Positions 20,920 to 31,778 are shown, numbered from the stretch's first letter. The stretch: 64,000 nucleotides of DNA from Mesorhizobium sp. (GCA_004020875.1 SAPZ01000012.1:124001-188000); one strand, 5' to 3'. Notes: generated by a model not told the origin, from the sequence alone. Program-made: numbers and translations.

Positions 20920-21771
20920 ATGTCGACTGCCCAATCGCTCCACCAAAGCCGCAAGCGCAAGAACGCCGTGATGATGGCGCTGTGCGTCATCGCCGCCGGC
21001 ATCGGCCTCGCCTGGCTGGCGCTGATCCTTGGCGCCCTGCTCTACAAAGGGCTCTCCGGGGTGTCGCTCGCCGTGTTCACGCAGATGACGCCGCCGCCCG
21101 GCGATGCCGGCGGCCTGCTCAACGCCATCTACGGCAGCATCGTGATGACCATCATCGGCATCGTCGTCGGCACGCCGATCGGCGTGCTGGCGGGCACCTA
21201 CATGGCCGAGTATGGCCGTTTCTCGAAGCTCACCACGGTAGTGCGTTTCATCAACGACATCCTCTTGTCGGCCCCCTCGATCATCGTCGGCCTGTTCGTC
21301 TATGAGCTGATGGTGCGGCCGATGGGGCACTTCTCGGCCATTGCCGGCGCCGTCGCCCTGTCCATCCTGGTGATCCCGGTCGTGGTGCGCACCACCGAGG
21401 ACATGCTGAACCTCGTGCCCAACGCGCTGCGCGAGGCGGGCACCGCCATCGGCGCGCCTCGCTGGGTGGTGATCCGCTCCGTCGCCTACCGCGCGGCACT
21501 GTCCGGCATCGTGACCGGCATATTGCTGGCGATCGCCCGTATCTCCGGCGAGACGGCGCCGCTACTCTTCACCGCGCTCAACAACCAGTTCTGGTCGAGC
21601 AATCTCAATGCCCCGATGGCCAGCCTGCCGGTGACCATCTTCCAGTTTGCTCTCAGCCCCTACGAGGAATGGCAGCAACTTGCCTGGACGGGCGCACTCA
21701 TAATCACCCTGACGGTTCTCGGGCTGAGCATCATCGCCCGCAGCCTAACCGGACGCAGAGAGGACAGATGA
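20920..21771 (+). CDS. pstA: Phosphate ABC transporter permease
   Basis: Second membrane subunit of the Pst importer, 283 residues with six predicted helices. The conserved permease loop appears as [17 protein letters not shown]. It starts 3 bases after the pstC stop and its own stop overlaps the pstB start (ATGA), so translation is coupled across the operon. Confidence 0.95.
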   Translation: MSTAQSLHQSRKRKNAVMMALCVIAAGIGLAWLALILGALLYKGLSGVSLAVFTQMTPPPGDAGGLLNAIYGSIVMTIIGIVVGTPIGVLAGTYMAEYGRFSKLTTVVRFINDILLSAPSIIVGLFVYELMVRPMGHFSAIAGAVALSILVIPVVVRTTEDMLNLVPNALREAGTAIGAPRWVVIRSVAYRAALSGIVTGILLAIARISGETAPLLFTALNNQFWSSNLNAPMASLPVTIFQFALSPYEEWQQLAWTGALIITLTVLGLSIIARSLTGRREDR

Positions 21772-22571
21772 AACCGATGTTGTCCACCGACCTGAACGTA
21801 GCCGACACGACCGTCGAGAAGGCCAAGATCGAGATCAAGAACCTCAACTTCTACTATGGCCAGTCGAAGGCGCTGAAGGACATCAACTTGTCCCTGCCCG
21901 AGCGCAGCGTGACCGCCTTCATCGGCCCGTCGGGCTGCGGGAAGTCGACGCTGCTGCGCGTCTTGAACCGCATCTACGAGCTCTATCCGAAGCAGAGTGC
22001 CGAGGGTCAGGTGCTGCTCGACGGCAAGAACATCCTCGACCGCTCGCAGGACCTCAACCTGCTCAGGACCAAGATCGGCATGGTGTTCCAGAAGCCGACG
22101 CCGTTCCCGATGTCGATCTACGAGAATATCGCCTTCGGCGTCAGGCTCTATGAGAAGATCAGCAAGGCCGAGATGGACAGCCGCGTCGAGTCGGCGCTGA
22201 AGCGCGCGGCGCTGTGGAACGAGGTCAAGGACAAGCTCAACGCCAGCGGCCAGAGCCTCTCCGGCGGCCAGCAGCAGCGCCTTTGCATCGCCCGCACCGT
22301 GGCGGTGAAGCCGGAGGTCATCCTGCTCGACGAACCGGCTTCGGCGCTCGATCCGCTCTCGACCGCCAAGATCGAGGAGCTGATCGACGAATTGCAGGCC
22401 GACTACACGATCGTCATCGTCACCCACAACATGCAGCAGGCGGCGCGCGTGTCACGGCAGACGGCGTTCATGTATCTGGGCGAGCTGGTGGAATTCGACC
22501 GGACCGAGAAGATCTTCACCTCGCCCCGCGAGAAGCGCACCCAGGACTACATCACCGGCCGCTTCGGCTGA
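21768..22571 (+). CDS. pstB: Phosphate ABC transporter ATP-binding protein
   Basis: Cytosolic ATPase of the Pst importer, 267 residues. Walker A is GPSGCGKST, the ABC signature is LSGGQQQRL and Walker B is [11 protein letters not shown], followed by the switch histidine in IVTHNMQQA. The N-terminus, including [15 protein letters not shown], is typical. The start overlaps the pstA stop; phoU follows 20 bases after its stop. Confidence 0.97.
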   Translation: MKPMLSTDLNVADTTVEKAKIEIKNLNFYYGQSKALKDINLSLPERSVTAFIGPSGCGKSTLLRVLNRIYELYPKQSAEGQVLLDGKNILDRSQDLNLLRTKIGMVFQKPTPFPMSIYENIAFGVRLYEKISKAEMDSRVESALKRAALWNEVKDKLNASGQSLSGGQQQRLCIARTVAVKPEVILLDEPASALDPLSTAKIEELIDELQADYTIVIVTHNMQQAARVSRQTAFMYLGELVEFDRTEKIFTSPREKRTQDYITGRFG

Positions 22572-22591
22572 GTTCATACGAGGACAAAATC

Positions 22592-23299
22592 ATGGCCGAA
22601 CATACCGTCGCCTCCTTCGACGAGGATCTGAGGCAGATCAGCCGGCTCATCACCGACATGGGCGATCTCGCCGGCTCCATGGTCGGCGGCTCGACCAGGG
22701 CCCTGCTCGAAAGCGACAATGCGCTGGCGCAGCGCGTCGTCTCCGACGATGCCATCATGGATGCGCGTCAGCGCGAGCTTGACGACCGCGCCATCACGCT
22801 GATCGCCAAGCGGCAGCCGATGGCGGACGATCTTCGCCACGTGGTCGGCTCGATCCGCATGGCGGGCGACCTCGAACGCATCGGCGATCTCGCCAAGAAC
22901 ATCGCCAAGCGCGTCGGGTCGGTCGGCGTCAGCACCGCCCCGCGCGACCTCACGCATTCGATCGATTCCATGGCGCAGCTGGTGCTGATCCAAGTCCAGG
23001 GCGTGATCCAGGAATATACGGTGGGCGATGCCGCGGCGCTGGCCAAGCTTCGCAACGATGACGAACGCATCGACGTCAAATACACCTCGGTCTTCCGCGA
23101 GCTGTTGACCTACATGATGGAAGACCCGCGCAACATCACCGCTTGCACGCATCTTCTATTCTGCGCCAAGAATCTCGAACGCATCGGCGACCATGTGACC
23201 AACATCGCCGAGAACGCCTATTATGTGCTGACCGGCACGCAATTGCCCGCCAACCGTCCGAAGCAGGACGAGACGGCAATGTCGGCGCCGGCCGCCTGA
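22592..23299 (+). CDS. phoU: Phosphate signalling protein PhoU
   Basis: Negative regulator that couples the Pst transporter to the PhoR/PhoB pathway. 235 residues forming two PhoU three-helix repeats; the metal-binding motifs ERIGDLAKNIA and ERIGDHVTNIAE, one in each repeat, are both intact. It starts 20 bases after pstB and is followed 17 bases later by phoB. A phoR gene is not in the window. Confidence 0.96.
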   Translation: MAEHTVASFDEDLRQISRLITDMGDLAGSMVGGSTRALLESDNALAQRVVSDDAIMDARQRELDDRAITLIAKRQPMADDLRHVVGSIRMAGDLERIGDLAKNIAKRVGSVGVSTAPRDLTHSIDSMAQLVLIQVQGVIQEYTVGDAAALAKLRNDDERIDVKYTSVFRELLTYMMEDPRNITACTHLLFCAKNLERIGDHVTNIAENAYYVLTGTQLPANRPKQDETAMSAPAA

Positions 23300-23316
23300 G
23301 GGAAAAGGTTACCCCG

Positions 23317-24006
23317 ATGATCGCGCCACGCATCATGGTGGTGGAGGACGAGGAGCCGCTGGGGGTGCTGCTCCGCTACAATCTCGAATCCGAGGGTTAC
23401 CAGGTGGAAGTGGTGACCCGCGGCGACGAGGCCGAAATCCGCCTTCAGGAAAACGTTCCCGACCTGCTCGTGCTCGACTGGATGGTGCCGGCGGTCTCAG
23501 GCATCGAGCTCTGCCGGCGTCTCAGGATGCGGCCCGAAACCGAGCGGCTGCCGATCATCATGCTGACAGCGCGCGGTGAAGAAAGCGATCGGGTTCGAGG
23601 TTTGTCCACCGGCGCCGACGACTATCTGGTCAAGCCATTCTCGACGCCGGAGTTCATGGCGCGCGTCAAGGCGCTGCTGCGCCGCGCCAAGCCTGAGGTG
23701 CTGTCCAGCGTGCTCAAGGTCGGCGACATCGTGCTCGACCGCGAATCGCATCGCGTCTACCGCAAGAAGAGCGAGATCAGGCTCGGCCCGACCGAGTTCC
23801 GCCTGCTCGAATTCATGATGCGGCATCCCGGCCGCGTGTTCTCGCGCAGCCAACTGCTCGACAATGTCTGGGGCGAGACGATCTATATCGACGAGCGTAC
23901 GGTGGACGTCCATGTCGGCCGCCTGCGCAAGGCCGTCAACAACGGCCGCATGCCGGACGTCATCCGCACCATTCGCGGGGCGGGTTACGCCATCCGCGAG
24001 GAGTAG
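23317..24006 (+). CDS. phoB: Phosphate regulon response regulator
   Basis: OmpR-family DNA-binding activator of the Pho regulon, 229 residues. The receiver (1-120) has the acidic pair in VVEDEEP, the phosphorylation Asp in VLDWMVP and a lysine in LVKPF. The winged-helix domain (~130-228) contains LGPTEFRLLEFMM and RTVDVHVGRLRKAV. It is the last gene of the pst operon and should bind the Pho boxes at 18701-18729. The cognate kinase PhoR is not linked here. Confidence 0.96.
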   Translation: MIAPRIMVVEDEEPLGVLLRYNLESEGYQVEVVTRGDEAEIRLQENVPDLLVLDWMVPAVSGIELCRRLRMRPETERLPIIMLTARGEESDRVRGLSTGADDYLVKPFSTPEFMARVKALLRRAKPEVLSSVLKVGDIVLDRESHRVYRKKSEIRLGPTEFRLLEFMMRHPGRVFSRSQLLDNVWGETIYIDERTVDVHVGRLRKAVNNGRMPDVIRTIRGAGYAIREE

Positions 24007-24014
24007 GATACGGT

Positions 24015-24265
24015 GCCAAAGTGGTGACGGGGCAGGCACTTTTAGCATCCACGCTGGTGGGTAGCCGAGACGCTTGTGCGTCGTCAACCAACGGGCGGAG
24101 CAAGGAGCGCAGCGACTCGGCGCAGACCCGAGGATCCATGCCGCGGCTTCGAAGCGTTGCGACGGTCCGGATTTTTCGCCGCTGCGCCCTACGATCAAGG
24201 TAACGGCACGGATTCCAGGGTCTCCGCGACGGAGCTTCGCTCCTGCTTCGCCCCGGAATGACGAA
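24015..24265. repeat. Intergenic inverted repeat region, rhizobial dispersed type
   Basis: A 300-base gene-free gap after phoB. Two arms, 24125-24143 and 24204-24222, are inverted copies matching at 15 of 19 positions. Nearby GGAGC-TTC-GCTCC forms a small hairpin. The phrase pattern (GACCCGAGGATCCATGCCG and its partner, then CCCCGGAATGACG) resembles dispersed repeats that I recall between genes in Mesorhizobium and relatives. Confidence 0.5.
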
Positions 24266-24307
24266 GCTCAAAGGCCTTCGCCAATCTCCGGCGAATCGGA
24301 AACGCGC

Positions 24308-25552
24308 TCAGGCCACGTTCTTCCCCGCCGCGTCAGTTCTCGCCTGGACGCCCGGCGCGAAAATCTCCTGGTCGACGAAGGTCAACGCGCGCATGGCGCA
24401 GCCTTCGCGGATCAGCGGCAGCTCGTTCGGCTCGGTGTCGAAGGAGATCGAGCTCGAGTGCTGGCCGCCGGCGGTCCGGGCGATCGCCTCCCTCAGCGCC
24501 GGCTCGATAAGGTCGAAGGCGGCCGCGCTGACGCCAACCATAGCGACAGGCGCAGGGTCGATAAGGGCGAACAGGCTGCCCAAACCGAAGCCCAGCGCCT
24601 CGCCGGCCCGCCGATAAGCCTCCCGCTCGGGACCGTCCTCCTGCCGGGCCTTTGCAGCCAGCGCGCGCATGTCGGCGTCGCCGATGTCGATTGGCGCGGC
24701 GTCTTCGCTTATCCCCATGGCGCTGCGCCAGATCGCGTAATTGCCGGCATAGGCCTCGACGCAGCCGCGGCGCCCGCAGCGGCAAAGCGCGCCGCCCGGA
24801 CGATGTATCATGTGGCCGAACTCGCCGCCGGAAGAATGCGTGCCGGTGAACAATTCGCCCTTCAGCACAAGGCCCATGCCGATGCCGTGCGAGAGCAGGA
24901 TGGCGATGAAATTGTCGCGGTAGCGCTCGGGAGCGCGCCATCGCAGTGCCACCGCCATCATGTTGCAGTCGTTTTCCATGGTGGCGGGGATGCCGAATTC
25001 CCTCTCCAGGATGTCGGCGAACGGAATGTCGGTCAGTGGCGTGATCGGCGACCACAGCATGGCGCGCGAGTGGGAATCGGTGATGCCTTGAATGCCCATC
25101 GCGATGCGGGCGACACTGCTCACGTCGAGGTCGGGATCCTGCAGGCGGCGCCGGACGATCGCCAGGCACTCGCCGATCAGCTCGTCGCGCGGCATGACAA
25201 GCGTGTCCAGGCGCCGCTGCTCCTCGGCGATCACCTGGCCGGCATAGTCAATGACGGCGACCGACAGGAAGTTCAGCGACAGCACCACGGTCAGCACCGC
25301 GGCGGCTTCAGGATTCAGCGCCAGGCCGATCTGCGGCCGGCCGCGTTTCAACGCCGTCGGTTCGCTGGCCTTGCTCTCGGTGAGAATGCCCTCCTGGATC
25401 AGGTCGGCGGAGATCGCCGAAATGGTCGAGTGGCTGAGACCGGTGGTGGCGGCAATTTCGGTCCGCGATGGCTGGCCGGCGCGACGCACGGCCGAAATCA
25501 CCATGGCGCGGTTGCGCCGGCGCAAATCGTCGTGACGGATTCCGACCGACAT
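24308..25552 (-). CDS. ROK-family transcriptional regulator, probably of xylose-type transport
   Basis: 414 residues. The N-terminal winged helix-turn-helix (about 10-75, with TEIAATTGLSHSTISAI) marks it as a NagC/XylR-like regulator. The ROK domain carries the zinc motif CRCGRRGCVE and HMIHRPGG. The sugar-kinase ATP-site pattern is weak, as is usual for regulators. It is divergent from the sugar ABC operon xylF-xylH-xylG, which it presumably represses until the sugar binds. The inducer could be xylose or another pentose. The ATG at 25552 is preceded by AGCGAGACG, a modest site. Confidence 0.88.
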   Translation of the reverse strand: MSVGIRHDDLRRRNRAMVISAVRRAGQPSRTEIAATTGLSHSTISAISADLIQEGILTESKASEPTALKRGRPQIGLALNPEAAAVLTVVLSLNFLSVAVIDYAGQVIAEEQRRLDTLVMPRDELIGECLAIVRRRLQDPDLDVSSVARIAMGIQGITDSHSRAMLWSPITPLTDIPFADILEREFGIPATMENDCNMMAVALRWRAPERYRDNFIAILLSHGIGMGLVLKGELFTGTHSSGGEFGHMIHRPGGALCRCGRRGCVEAYAGNYAIWRSAMGISEDAAPIDIGDADMRALAAKARQEDGPEREAYRRAGEALGFGLGSLFALIDPAPVAMVGVSAAAFDLIEPALREAIARTAGGQHSSSISFDTEPNELPLIREGCAMRALTFVDQEIFAPGVQARTDAAGKNVA

Positions 25553-25821
25553 CGTCTCGCTTGTCCTCCCTGGTCATCGGGGCCTTGTGATGATGCCATG
25601 GCCTGTCGCTGACACGCTGGGAATAGTGGCAGAAGCCAAAGCCGATGTCATTATTTATTGCGGACGCCGAAAAAAATGCCTTGATCCATCAAAAGCCATC
25701 AGAATCTCGGTTGACACCTTCATATCGGTGGACCAGTATTTTTTTGAGGCTCGAAAAAAAGCCTCTATGCCGGCCTTCGGGCCAGTCTGGGTCGCGCCGC
25801 ACAAGGCGCAGGGAGGATATC
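25553..25821. promoter_or_regulatory. Divergent control region between the ROK regulator and xylF
   Basis: 269 bases without a gene. An AT-rich core (about 25645-25750), unusual in this GC-rich window, contains TTGACA and, further on, TATTTTTTT near the transporter side, so a promoter is likely. I could not define a clear operator palindrome. Confidence 0.35.
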
Positions 25822-26862
25822 ATGAAGAAATTCGCAACCGCCATCCTGGCGGGCGTTGCCATGTCGCTGACGCTGGCTTCGGTCGCCGAGGCGAAGGGCA
25901 AGGTGATCGGCGTCTCGTGGTCGAATTTCCAGGAAGAGCGCTGGAAAACCGACGAAGCGGCGATGAAGGCCGCCATCGAGGCCGCCGGCGACAAGTATAT
26001 TTCGGCCGACGCGCAGTCCAACCCGGGCAAGCAGCTGACCGACGTCGAAAGCCTCATCTCGCAGGGCGCCAATTCGCTGATCATCCTGGCGCAGGATGCC
26101 TCGGCGATCGGCCCGGCCGTGCAGAAGGCGCTCGATGAAGGCATCCCGGTCGTCGGCTATGATCGCCTGATCGAGAACAAAGACGTTTTCTACCTGACTT
26201 TCGACAACAAGGAAGTCGGCCGCATGCAAGCCCGTGAGGTGTTCAAGGCCAAGCCCGAAGGCAACTACGTCTTCATCAAGGGCTCGGGTTCCGATCCGAA
26301 TGCCGACTTCCTGTTCTCGGGTTCGATGGAAGTGCTGAAGGAAGCGATCGACAGCGGCAAGATCAAGAATGTCGGCGAGGCCTATACCGACGGCTGGCTG
26401 CCAGCCAACGCGCAGAAGAACATGGAGCAGTTCCTGACCGCCAACGACAACAAGGTCGACGCGGTCGTGGCGGCCAATGACGGCACCGCCGGCGGCGTCG
26501 TCGCGGCGCTGACGGCGCAAGGCCTGGCCGGCACCGTTCCGGTTTCGGGCCAGGACGGCGACCACGCGGCGCTCAACCGCATCGCGCTCGGTACGCAGAC
26601 CGTGTCGGTGTGGAAGGACGCGCGCGAGCTCGGCAAGAACGCCGCCGAGATCGCCTCGCAGCTCGCCGACGGCAAGAAAATGGGTGACATCGCCGGCGCC
26701 AAGGACTTCACGACGCCTGGCGGCAACACCGTCAAGTCGTTGTTCCTGACCCCGATCGCGATCACCAAGGACAATCTCAACGTCGTCATCGATGCCGGCT
26801 GGATCAAGAAGGACGAAGTCTGCGCTGGCGTTGCCGCCGGCAGCGTCAAGGTCTGCAACTAA
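25822..26862 (+). CDS. xylF: Xylose-type sugar ABC transporter substrate-binding protein
   Basis: Periplasmic sugar-binding protein, 346 residues. A signal peptide (about 24 residues, ending SVAEA) precedes a periplasmic-binding domain of the RbsB/XylF class with [36 protein letters not shown] and [11 protein letters not shown]. The ATG at 25822 follows GCAGGGAGGATATC. A hairpin 40 bases after the stop separates it from the permease gene. Overall pattern fits XylF; another pentose or hexose is possible. Confidence 0.88.
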   Translation: MKKFATAILAGVAMSLTLASVAEAKGKVIGVSWSNFQEERWKTDEAAMKAAIEAAGDKYISADAQSNPGKQLTDVESLISQGANSLIILAQDASAIGPAVQKALDEGIPVVGYDRLIENKDVFYLTFDNKEVGRMQAREVFKAKPEGNYVFIKGSGSDPNADFLFSGSMEVLKEAIDSGKIKNVGEAYTDGWLPANAQKNMEQFLTANDNKVDAVVAANDGTAGGVVAALTAQGLAGTVPVSGQDGDHAALNRIALGTQTVSVWKDARELGKNAAEIASQLADGKKMGDIAGAKDFTTPGGNTVKSLFLTPIAITKDNLNVVIDAGWIKKDEVCAGVAAGSVKVCN

Positions 26863-26901
26863 GCTCGCCGACGTTCGATCAAGACACCTCCGCCGCGGCT
26901 C

Positions 26902-26924
26902 GGAGCGGTTCGTTGAACCGCTCC
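26902..26924 (+). terminator. Hairpin after xylF
   Basis: A perfect 10-bp stem (GGAGCGGTTC/GAACCGCTCC) with loop GTT and a weak pyrimidine tail. As with pstS, it probably lowers expression of downstream permease genes relative to the binding protein. It directly precedes repeat copy B. Confidence 0.55.
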
Positions 26925-26937
26925 AGTTCCTTTGGCC

Positions 26938-26988
26938 GCAATCCCGGACGGAAAACCGCTACGCACTTTTCCTGGGATTTGCTTAGAA
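26938..26988. repeat. Palindromic dispersed repeat, copy B
   Basis: About 51 bases with arms GCAATCCC and GGGATTTGC and the core CCGGACGGAAAACCG then GCACTTTT. Compared with copy A, paired arm positions change together, which suggests selection for the stem. It lies between xylF and xylH, inside the operon. Confidence 0.65.
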
Positions 26989-27092
26989 GCCGCGGCGTTT
27001 TCTCAGAAAGTTTTGTGTTTCCGCTTCTGGCGGATAGCTTCTAGGCTTGCTCCGGCATCCGCGCCAGACGGGCAAGCCGGCGAGAGGAAATC

Positions 27093-28445
27093 ATGACCGA
27101 CACGACGTCTACCCAACCGGCAGACACCGCGCGCGCCTCGGAGCTGAGCGCCGTCGCCCGGTTCCTGAAGGCAACCGAGCTGGACACCCGCATGCTCGGC
27201 ATGATCGGCGCGCTGCTCCTGATCTGGGTCGGGCTGCATGTGATCTCCAGCCTGCGCCTCGGCGTCAATCCGCTCGACTTCGACAGCCGCACCTTCCTCA
27301 CTCCGCGCAACCTCTGGAACCTGTCGGTGCAGACTTCGGCCGTGGCGATCATGGCCTCCGGCATGGTGCTGATCATCGTCATGCGCAACATCGACCTGTC
27401 GGTCGGATCGGCCGAAGGGGTGATCGGCATGGTCATGGGGTTTGCCCAGGTGCATTTCCTGGTTCGCTTCGTCGGGCTTGAGCTCGGCAATCCGTGGATC
27501 TGGGTCCTCGCATTGGTGATCGGCCTGGCGCTCGGCCTCATCATCGGCGCCTTCCAGGGCTTCATCATCGCCTATCTCGAAGTGCCGGCCTTTATCGTCA
27601 CGCTGGGCGGATTGCTGGTGTGGCGGGGCGCTGCCTGGTGGGTCACCAGCGGCCAGACCGTCGCGCCGCTCGACGCCACGTTCCAGCTGATGGGCGGCGG
27701 TCCGGCGGGCTCGATCGGCGCCAAATGGAGCTGGGTTGTCGGCATCGTCGCCTGCCTGGCGGTTATTTTCATGCATTATAACGGCCGCGTGCAACGCAAG
27801 CGCTTCCGCTTCCCACTGCGTCCGGTCTGGGCCGAGACGCTGCTTGCCACGGTCACCTGCGCGATCATCCTGGGCGCCGTGTGGCTTGCCAATTCCTATC
27901 CGTGGCCGGTCGGCATCGTGAGCCGCTATGCCGCCGCCAACAACATCACCGTCCCCGAAGGCGGACTGTTCATTGCGCATGGCATCGCCATTCCGGTGCT
28001 GATGGCGGTCGCCGTCGGCCTGATCATGACCTTCGTCACCAAGCGCACGCGCTTCGGCCGCTATGTCTTCGCCATCGGCGGCAATCCGGAAGCGGCCAAC
28101 CTCGCCGGCATCAACACGCGCTGGATCACCATGAAGGTGTTCATGATCATGGGCGTGCTGGCGACGATCGCGGCGGCGATCTCCTCGGCCAGGCAGAATT
28201 CATCCACCAATGCGCTCGGAACGCTGGACGAGCTGCTGGTCATCGCAGCAGCCGTCATCGGCGGCACGTCGCTCGCCGGCGGTTCCGGAACCGTGCTCGG
28301 CGCCATGCTCGGCGCGCTGCTGATGCAGTCGCTGCAGTCCGGCATGGTGCTGCTCGGTGTCGATTCCCCGCTGCAGAGCATCGTCGTGGGCGCCGTGCTG
28401 GTGGTGGCGGTGTGGCTCGACACACTTTATCGAAAGCGGGCCTGA
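27093..28445 (+). CDS. xylH: Xylose-type sugar ABC transporter permease
   Basis: Inner-membrane permease, 450 residues, with about ten or more hydrophobic segments beginning near residue 30. Family features include MRNIDLSVGS, GGNPEAANLAGIN and AAVIGGTSLAGGSG, typical of the branched-chain/ribose permease class. Length near 430-450 is typical of XylH rather than RbsC (about 320). The ATG follows GCGAGAGGAAATC. The ATPase gene starts 18 bases after its stop. Confidence 0.88.
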   Translation: MTDTTSTQPADTARASELSAVARFLKATELDTRMLGMIGALLLIWVGLHVISSLRLGVNPLDFDSRTFLTPRNLWNLSVQTSAVAIMASGMVLIIVMRNIDLSVGSAEGVIGMVMGFAQVHFLVRFVGLELGNPWIWVLALVIGLALGLIIGAFQGFIIAYLEVPAFIVTLGGLLVWRGAAWWVTSGQTVAPLDATFQLMGGGPAGSIGAKWSWVVGIVACLAVIFMHYNGRVQRKRFRFPLRPVWAETLLATVTCAIILGAVWLANSYPWPVGIVSRYAAANNITVPEGGLFIAHGIAIPVLMAVAVGLIMTFVTKRTRFGRYVFAIGGNPEAANLAGINTRWITMKVFMIMGVLATIAAAISSARQNSSTNALGTLDELLVIAAAVIGGTSLAGGSGTVLGAMLGALLMQSLQSGMVLLGVDSPLQSIVVGAVLVVAVWLDTLYRKRA

Positions 28446-28463
28446 TCAGGGAGGAGAAACAAC

Positions 28464-29264
<801 letters not shown>

Positions 29265-29336
29265 ACTCACGCATATAGCCGGCTAATTAATGGCTGCGTG
29301 ATGTACCAGCCACGGTGATGATTTGACCGCGCCATT

Positions 29337-31019
29337 GTGTTGACGCGGAGACTTGCCCATAAAGATCGTCGACCGTCCACGGGCCACATCTTTGATTTGA
29401 AGAAGCTCTTTCCTATCGTTGCCTTTGTCGCCGTCGCGCTGATCAGCCTGACGATGGCAGGGTTCGCCTATTTCGCCACGCAAGAGGCGGCGCGGATCAA
29501 GTTCGAGGGCACCGCCGACGACGCGCTGAGCCGCATCGAGAGCCGCATCGACCTGCATCTGTCGCTGCTGCGTTCGACGCAGGCGCTGTTCGATGCCCGC
29601 AACGGCGACATCACGCGCGGCGAATTCAACGCCTTCTTCACCGCGCTGAACATCAGTGACAACTTCGCTGGCCTGCGCGGCATAGGCTTTCTCAGGCTCG
29701 CCAAAGCCGGCGACGAGGCCGCGGTCGAACGCGATATCCTGCGCGACCATGGGGCGGCCCACCCGATCTACCCCGCGACGACCCAGCAATGGCGCACGCC
29801 GATCGTACTGTTCGAGCCGCTCGACACGTCCAACCAGTCGATCATCGGATTCGACATGTTCAGCGAGCCGGTGCGGCGCGAGGCGATCGAAAAGGCGATG
29901 GCCGACGACCAGCAGCATGCGAGCGGCCTGGTCCAGCTCGGCCAGGGCGCCGGCGTGGCGCAGAAGTTCACGGGTTTCCTTGTTTTCGTGCGGCTGAACG
30001 TCGAAACCGCGCCCGAGGTGATCAATGCAAGCCGCTCCTCGACGGCCGGCTTTCTTTACGCGGCCTTCCGCGCGCTGGATCTGTTCCAGGTCGCGCTCAG
30101 CCGCGCGCCGTTGCTGCCCGTCAATGTCGAGGTCTATGACGGCAAGCCCGAGGCCGGCAATCTTTTGTTCCGGTCGGAAGCGCCGCCGGCGGAGCGCATC
30201 GGGGCGAAGCTTCTGGCGCGCCGCGATATCGTTGTTGCCGGTCGGCCCTGGACGCTGCTGTTCAGGCCGACAAGCGCCTTCGAGCCGCCGTCCTCGCGTG
30301 CCATTCCGGTGATGCTCGGGCTGTTCGGCCTGCTGCTTGCAGGGGCCATCGCCCTGGTGGCGCGCTATCAGGAGCGTGCCTATGACGCCAAATCGGCACT
30401 GCACGAGGCGACGGAAAAGAGCCTGCTGGAAAAGGACCTGATCCTGCAGGAGATGAAGCACCGCATCAAGAATTCGATCACCCGCGTGCTGGCGATCGCG
30501 CGGCAGACGGCCTCGCAAGCCACCGACGTCAAGGAGTTCTCGGCATCGTTCTCGGCGCGCCTACAGGCCATGGCTGCGTCGCAGGATATGCTCACCCGCT
30601 CGCGCTGGCAGAAGGCCGATCTCGGCGACCTGCTGCGTATCGAGCTCGGGCAGGTATTCGGCAAAGACATCCCTGAAGGTGTGCTGTCCGGGCCGCAAGT
30701 GCTGCTCGACGAGACGACGACTCAGGCGCTGGGGTTAACCTTCCACGAACTCGCCACCAACGCGCTGAAATATGGCGATGCCGGCAATTCGGTGGGTGCC
30801 CTCAAGGTCGACTGGAACGTGAAGGGGCGCGGGCGCGAGCGAACGCTTACCCTGAATTGGCGCGAAGCGGGTCAGAAGAAACTGGAGGCGCCGGCAAAGA
30901 CAGGCTTCGGGACCAAGCTGATCGATCTCAACGTCACGCGCGAATTGCGCGGCACGATCGCGCGCGATTTTCAGGCCGACGGGCTAAAGGTGGAAATCAG
31001 GATACCGCTAATCGTCTGA
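29337..31019 (+). CDS. CHASE-domain HWE-family histidine kinase
   Basis: 560 residues. A first membrane helix (about 25-47), a periplasmic CHASE sensor (about 75-300, with GLRGIGFL and FDMFSEPVRREA) and a second helix (about 322-345) precede the kinase. The H-box MKHRIKNS gives His375, and the ATPase part has the HWE features HELATNALKYGD and NWREAG. The start is uncertain: the only upstream choices are GTG at 29337 or a neighbouring TTG, without a clear ribosome site. No response regulator is adjacent. HWE kinases often feed PhyR, encoded about 3 kb away, but that link is inferred. Confidence 0.85.
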   Translation: MLTRRLAHKDRRPSTGHIFDLKKLFPIVAFVAVALISLTMAGFAYFATQEAARIKFEGTADDALSRIESRIDLHLSLLRSTQALFDARNGDITRGEFNAFFTALNISDNFAGLRGIGFLRLAKAGDEAAVERDILRDHGAAHPIYPATTQQWRTPIVLFEPLDTSNQSIIGFDMFSEPVRREAIEKAMADDQQHASGLVQLGQGAGVAQKFTGFLVFVRLNVETAPEVINASRSSTAGFLYAAFRALDLFQVALSRAPLLPVNVEVYDGKPEAGNLLFRSEAPPAERIGAKLLARRDIVVAGRPWTLLFRPTSAFEPPSSRAIPVMLGLFGLLLAGAIALVARYQERAYDAKSALHEATEKSLLEKDLILQEMKHRIKNSITRVLAIARQTASQATDVKEFSASFSARLQAMAASQDMLTRSRWQKADLGDLLRIELGQVFGKDIPEGVLSGPQVLLDETTTQALGLTFHELATNALKYGDAGNSVGALKVDWNVKGRGRERTLTLNWREAGQKKLEAPAKTGFGTKLIDLNVTRELRGTIARDFQADGLKVEIRIPLIV

Positions 31020-31098
31020 CAGACTTAAGGCGTCGATGGTTTGAAAAAGAGGATAAGGGGCCGGCAACAGCCCCCCAGTCCTTTCCCGATTGCTGAAA

Positions 31099-31344
31099 TC
31101 AGTTGCAGCGGGCCCAGTGGATCGTACCGTCAGCGCGGCGATACTTGCAGCGGCCAGTTTGCACGTTACGGTACAACAAACCAGACCCGGCGCCCACAGC
31201 CGCGCCGATCAGCGCACCCTTGCCGCCGCCGACCAGGCCGCCGACACCGGCGCCGATCAGACCGCCGCCGACGACGTCCTGTTCGGTGCTGGTGCAACCG
31301 CTGACAGCGACAACGGCAACCATGGCAATAATCATCTTCCGCAT
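31099..31344 (-). CDS. Small glycine-zipper lipoprotein
   Basis: 81 residues. The signal peptide ends in lipobox VSGC (Cys17 or nearby), followed by a glycine-zipper helix VVGGGLIGAGVGGLVGG and a short basic C-terminus with two cysteines. It resembles small outer-membrane lipoproteins with a glycine-zipper segment. The ATG at 31342-31344 follows GAGGAGCATTTCA, so the longer in-frame start was rejected. Function is unknown. Confidence 0.75.
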   Translation of the reverse strand: MRKMIIAMVAVVAVSGCTSTEQDVVGGGLIGAGVGGLVGGGKGALIGAAVGAGSGLLYRNVQTGRCKYRRADGTIHWARCN

Positions 31345-31401
31345 TGAAATGCTCCTCACTTTTGTCCTCACTTTCGGCAGTGCCAGCCGCCATTTAGCAT
31401 G

Positions 31402-31424
31402 AAAAAACGGGCTTTGCCTGCCCG
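31402..31424 (-). terminator. Rho-independent terminator of the 31428-31754 gene
   Basis: A 5-bp stem CGGGC/GCCCG with a 7-base loop is followed on the minus strand by six T residues. It begins 3 bases after the stop codon of the upstream lipoprotein gene. Confidence 0.7.
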
Positions 31425-31427
31425 ATC

Positions 31428-31754
31428 TTACTGTTGTTTAAGATAGTCTTTTTCCGGGCGCCCGCTGTTCGACGCGACAAGCATGCCGGAAACTTCCAAA
31501 GACGCGGCCAGCGTGCCGTCGGGCCGCACGTCCCAGGCGATATGGTCGTAATCGTCTTCGAGAGCCGGATCGACGGCCAGGCATTCGCCGATAATGCGGG
31601 GAGCCCTGCCCTGCAGGTCGCCAAGGGCGAAGGGTCTTTCTGCGACACAGGCTTGGGCGGTCTCAAAGACGCTGACCGGCACTTCGAGCTCGCGGCAATC
31701 GGTCATGGTGCTCGAGCAACCGACGACGAAGAGCAGTGCGGCGATGTGTTCCAT
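31428..31754 (-). CDS. Small putative lipoprotein, probable general-stress target
   Basis: 108 residues with a short signal peptide ending VVGCSS (lipidated Cys13). The mature domain has two or three more cysteines and an acidic centre, with no recognised family. The ATG at 31752-31754 has GGAG upstream. A motif GGAAC-N17-CGTT ends 25 bases before the start codon, giving a short leader and suggesting control by sigma-EcfG. Confidence 0.68.
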   Translation of the reverse strand: MEHIAALLFVVGCSSTMTDCRELEVPVSVFETAQACVAERPFALGDLQGRAPRIIGECLAVDPALEDDYDHIAWDVRPDGTLAASLEVSGMLVASNSGRPEKDYLKQQ

Positions 31755-31778
31755 GGCTCCAAACCTCTCGCCGCAAAC

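Noticed and set aside
24015..24307. Insertion sequence remnant
   Set aside because: No transposase-like frame or target duplication was seen; only inverted repeats of a dispersed intergenic type.
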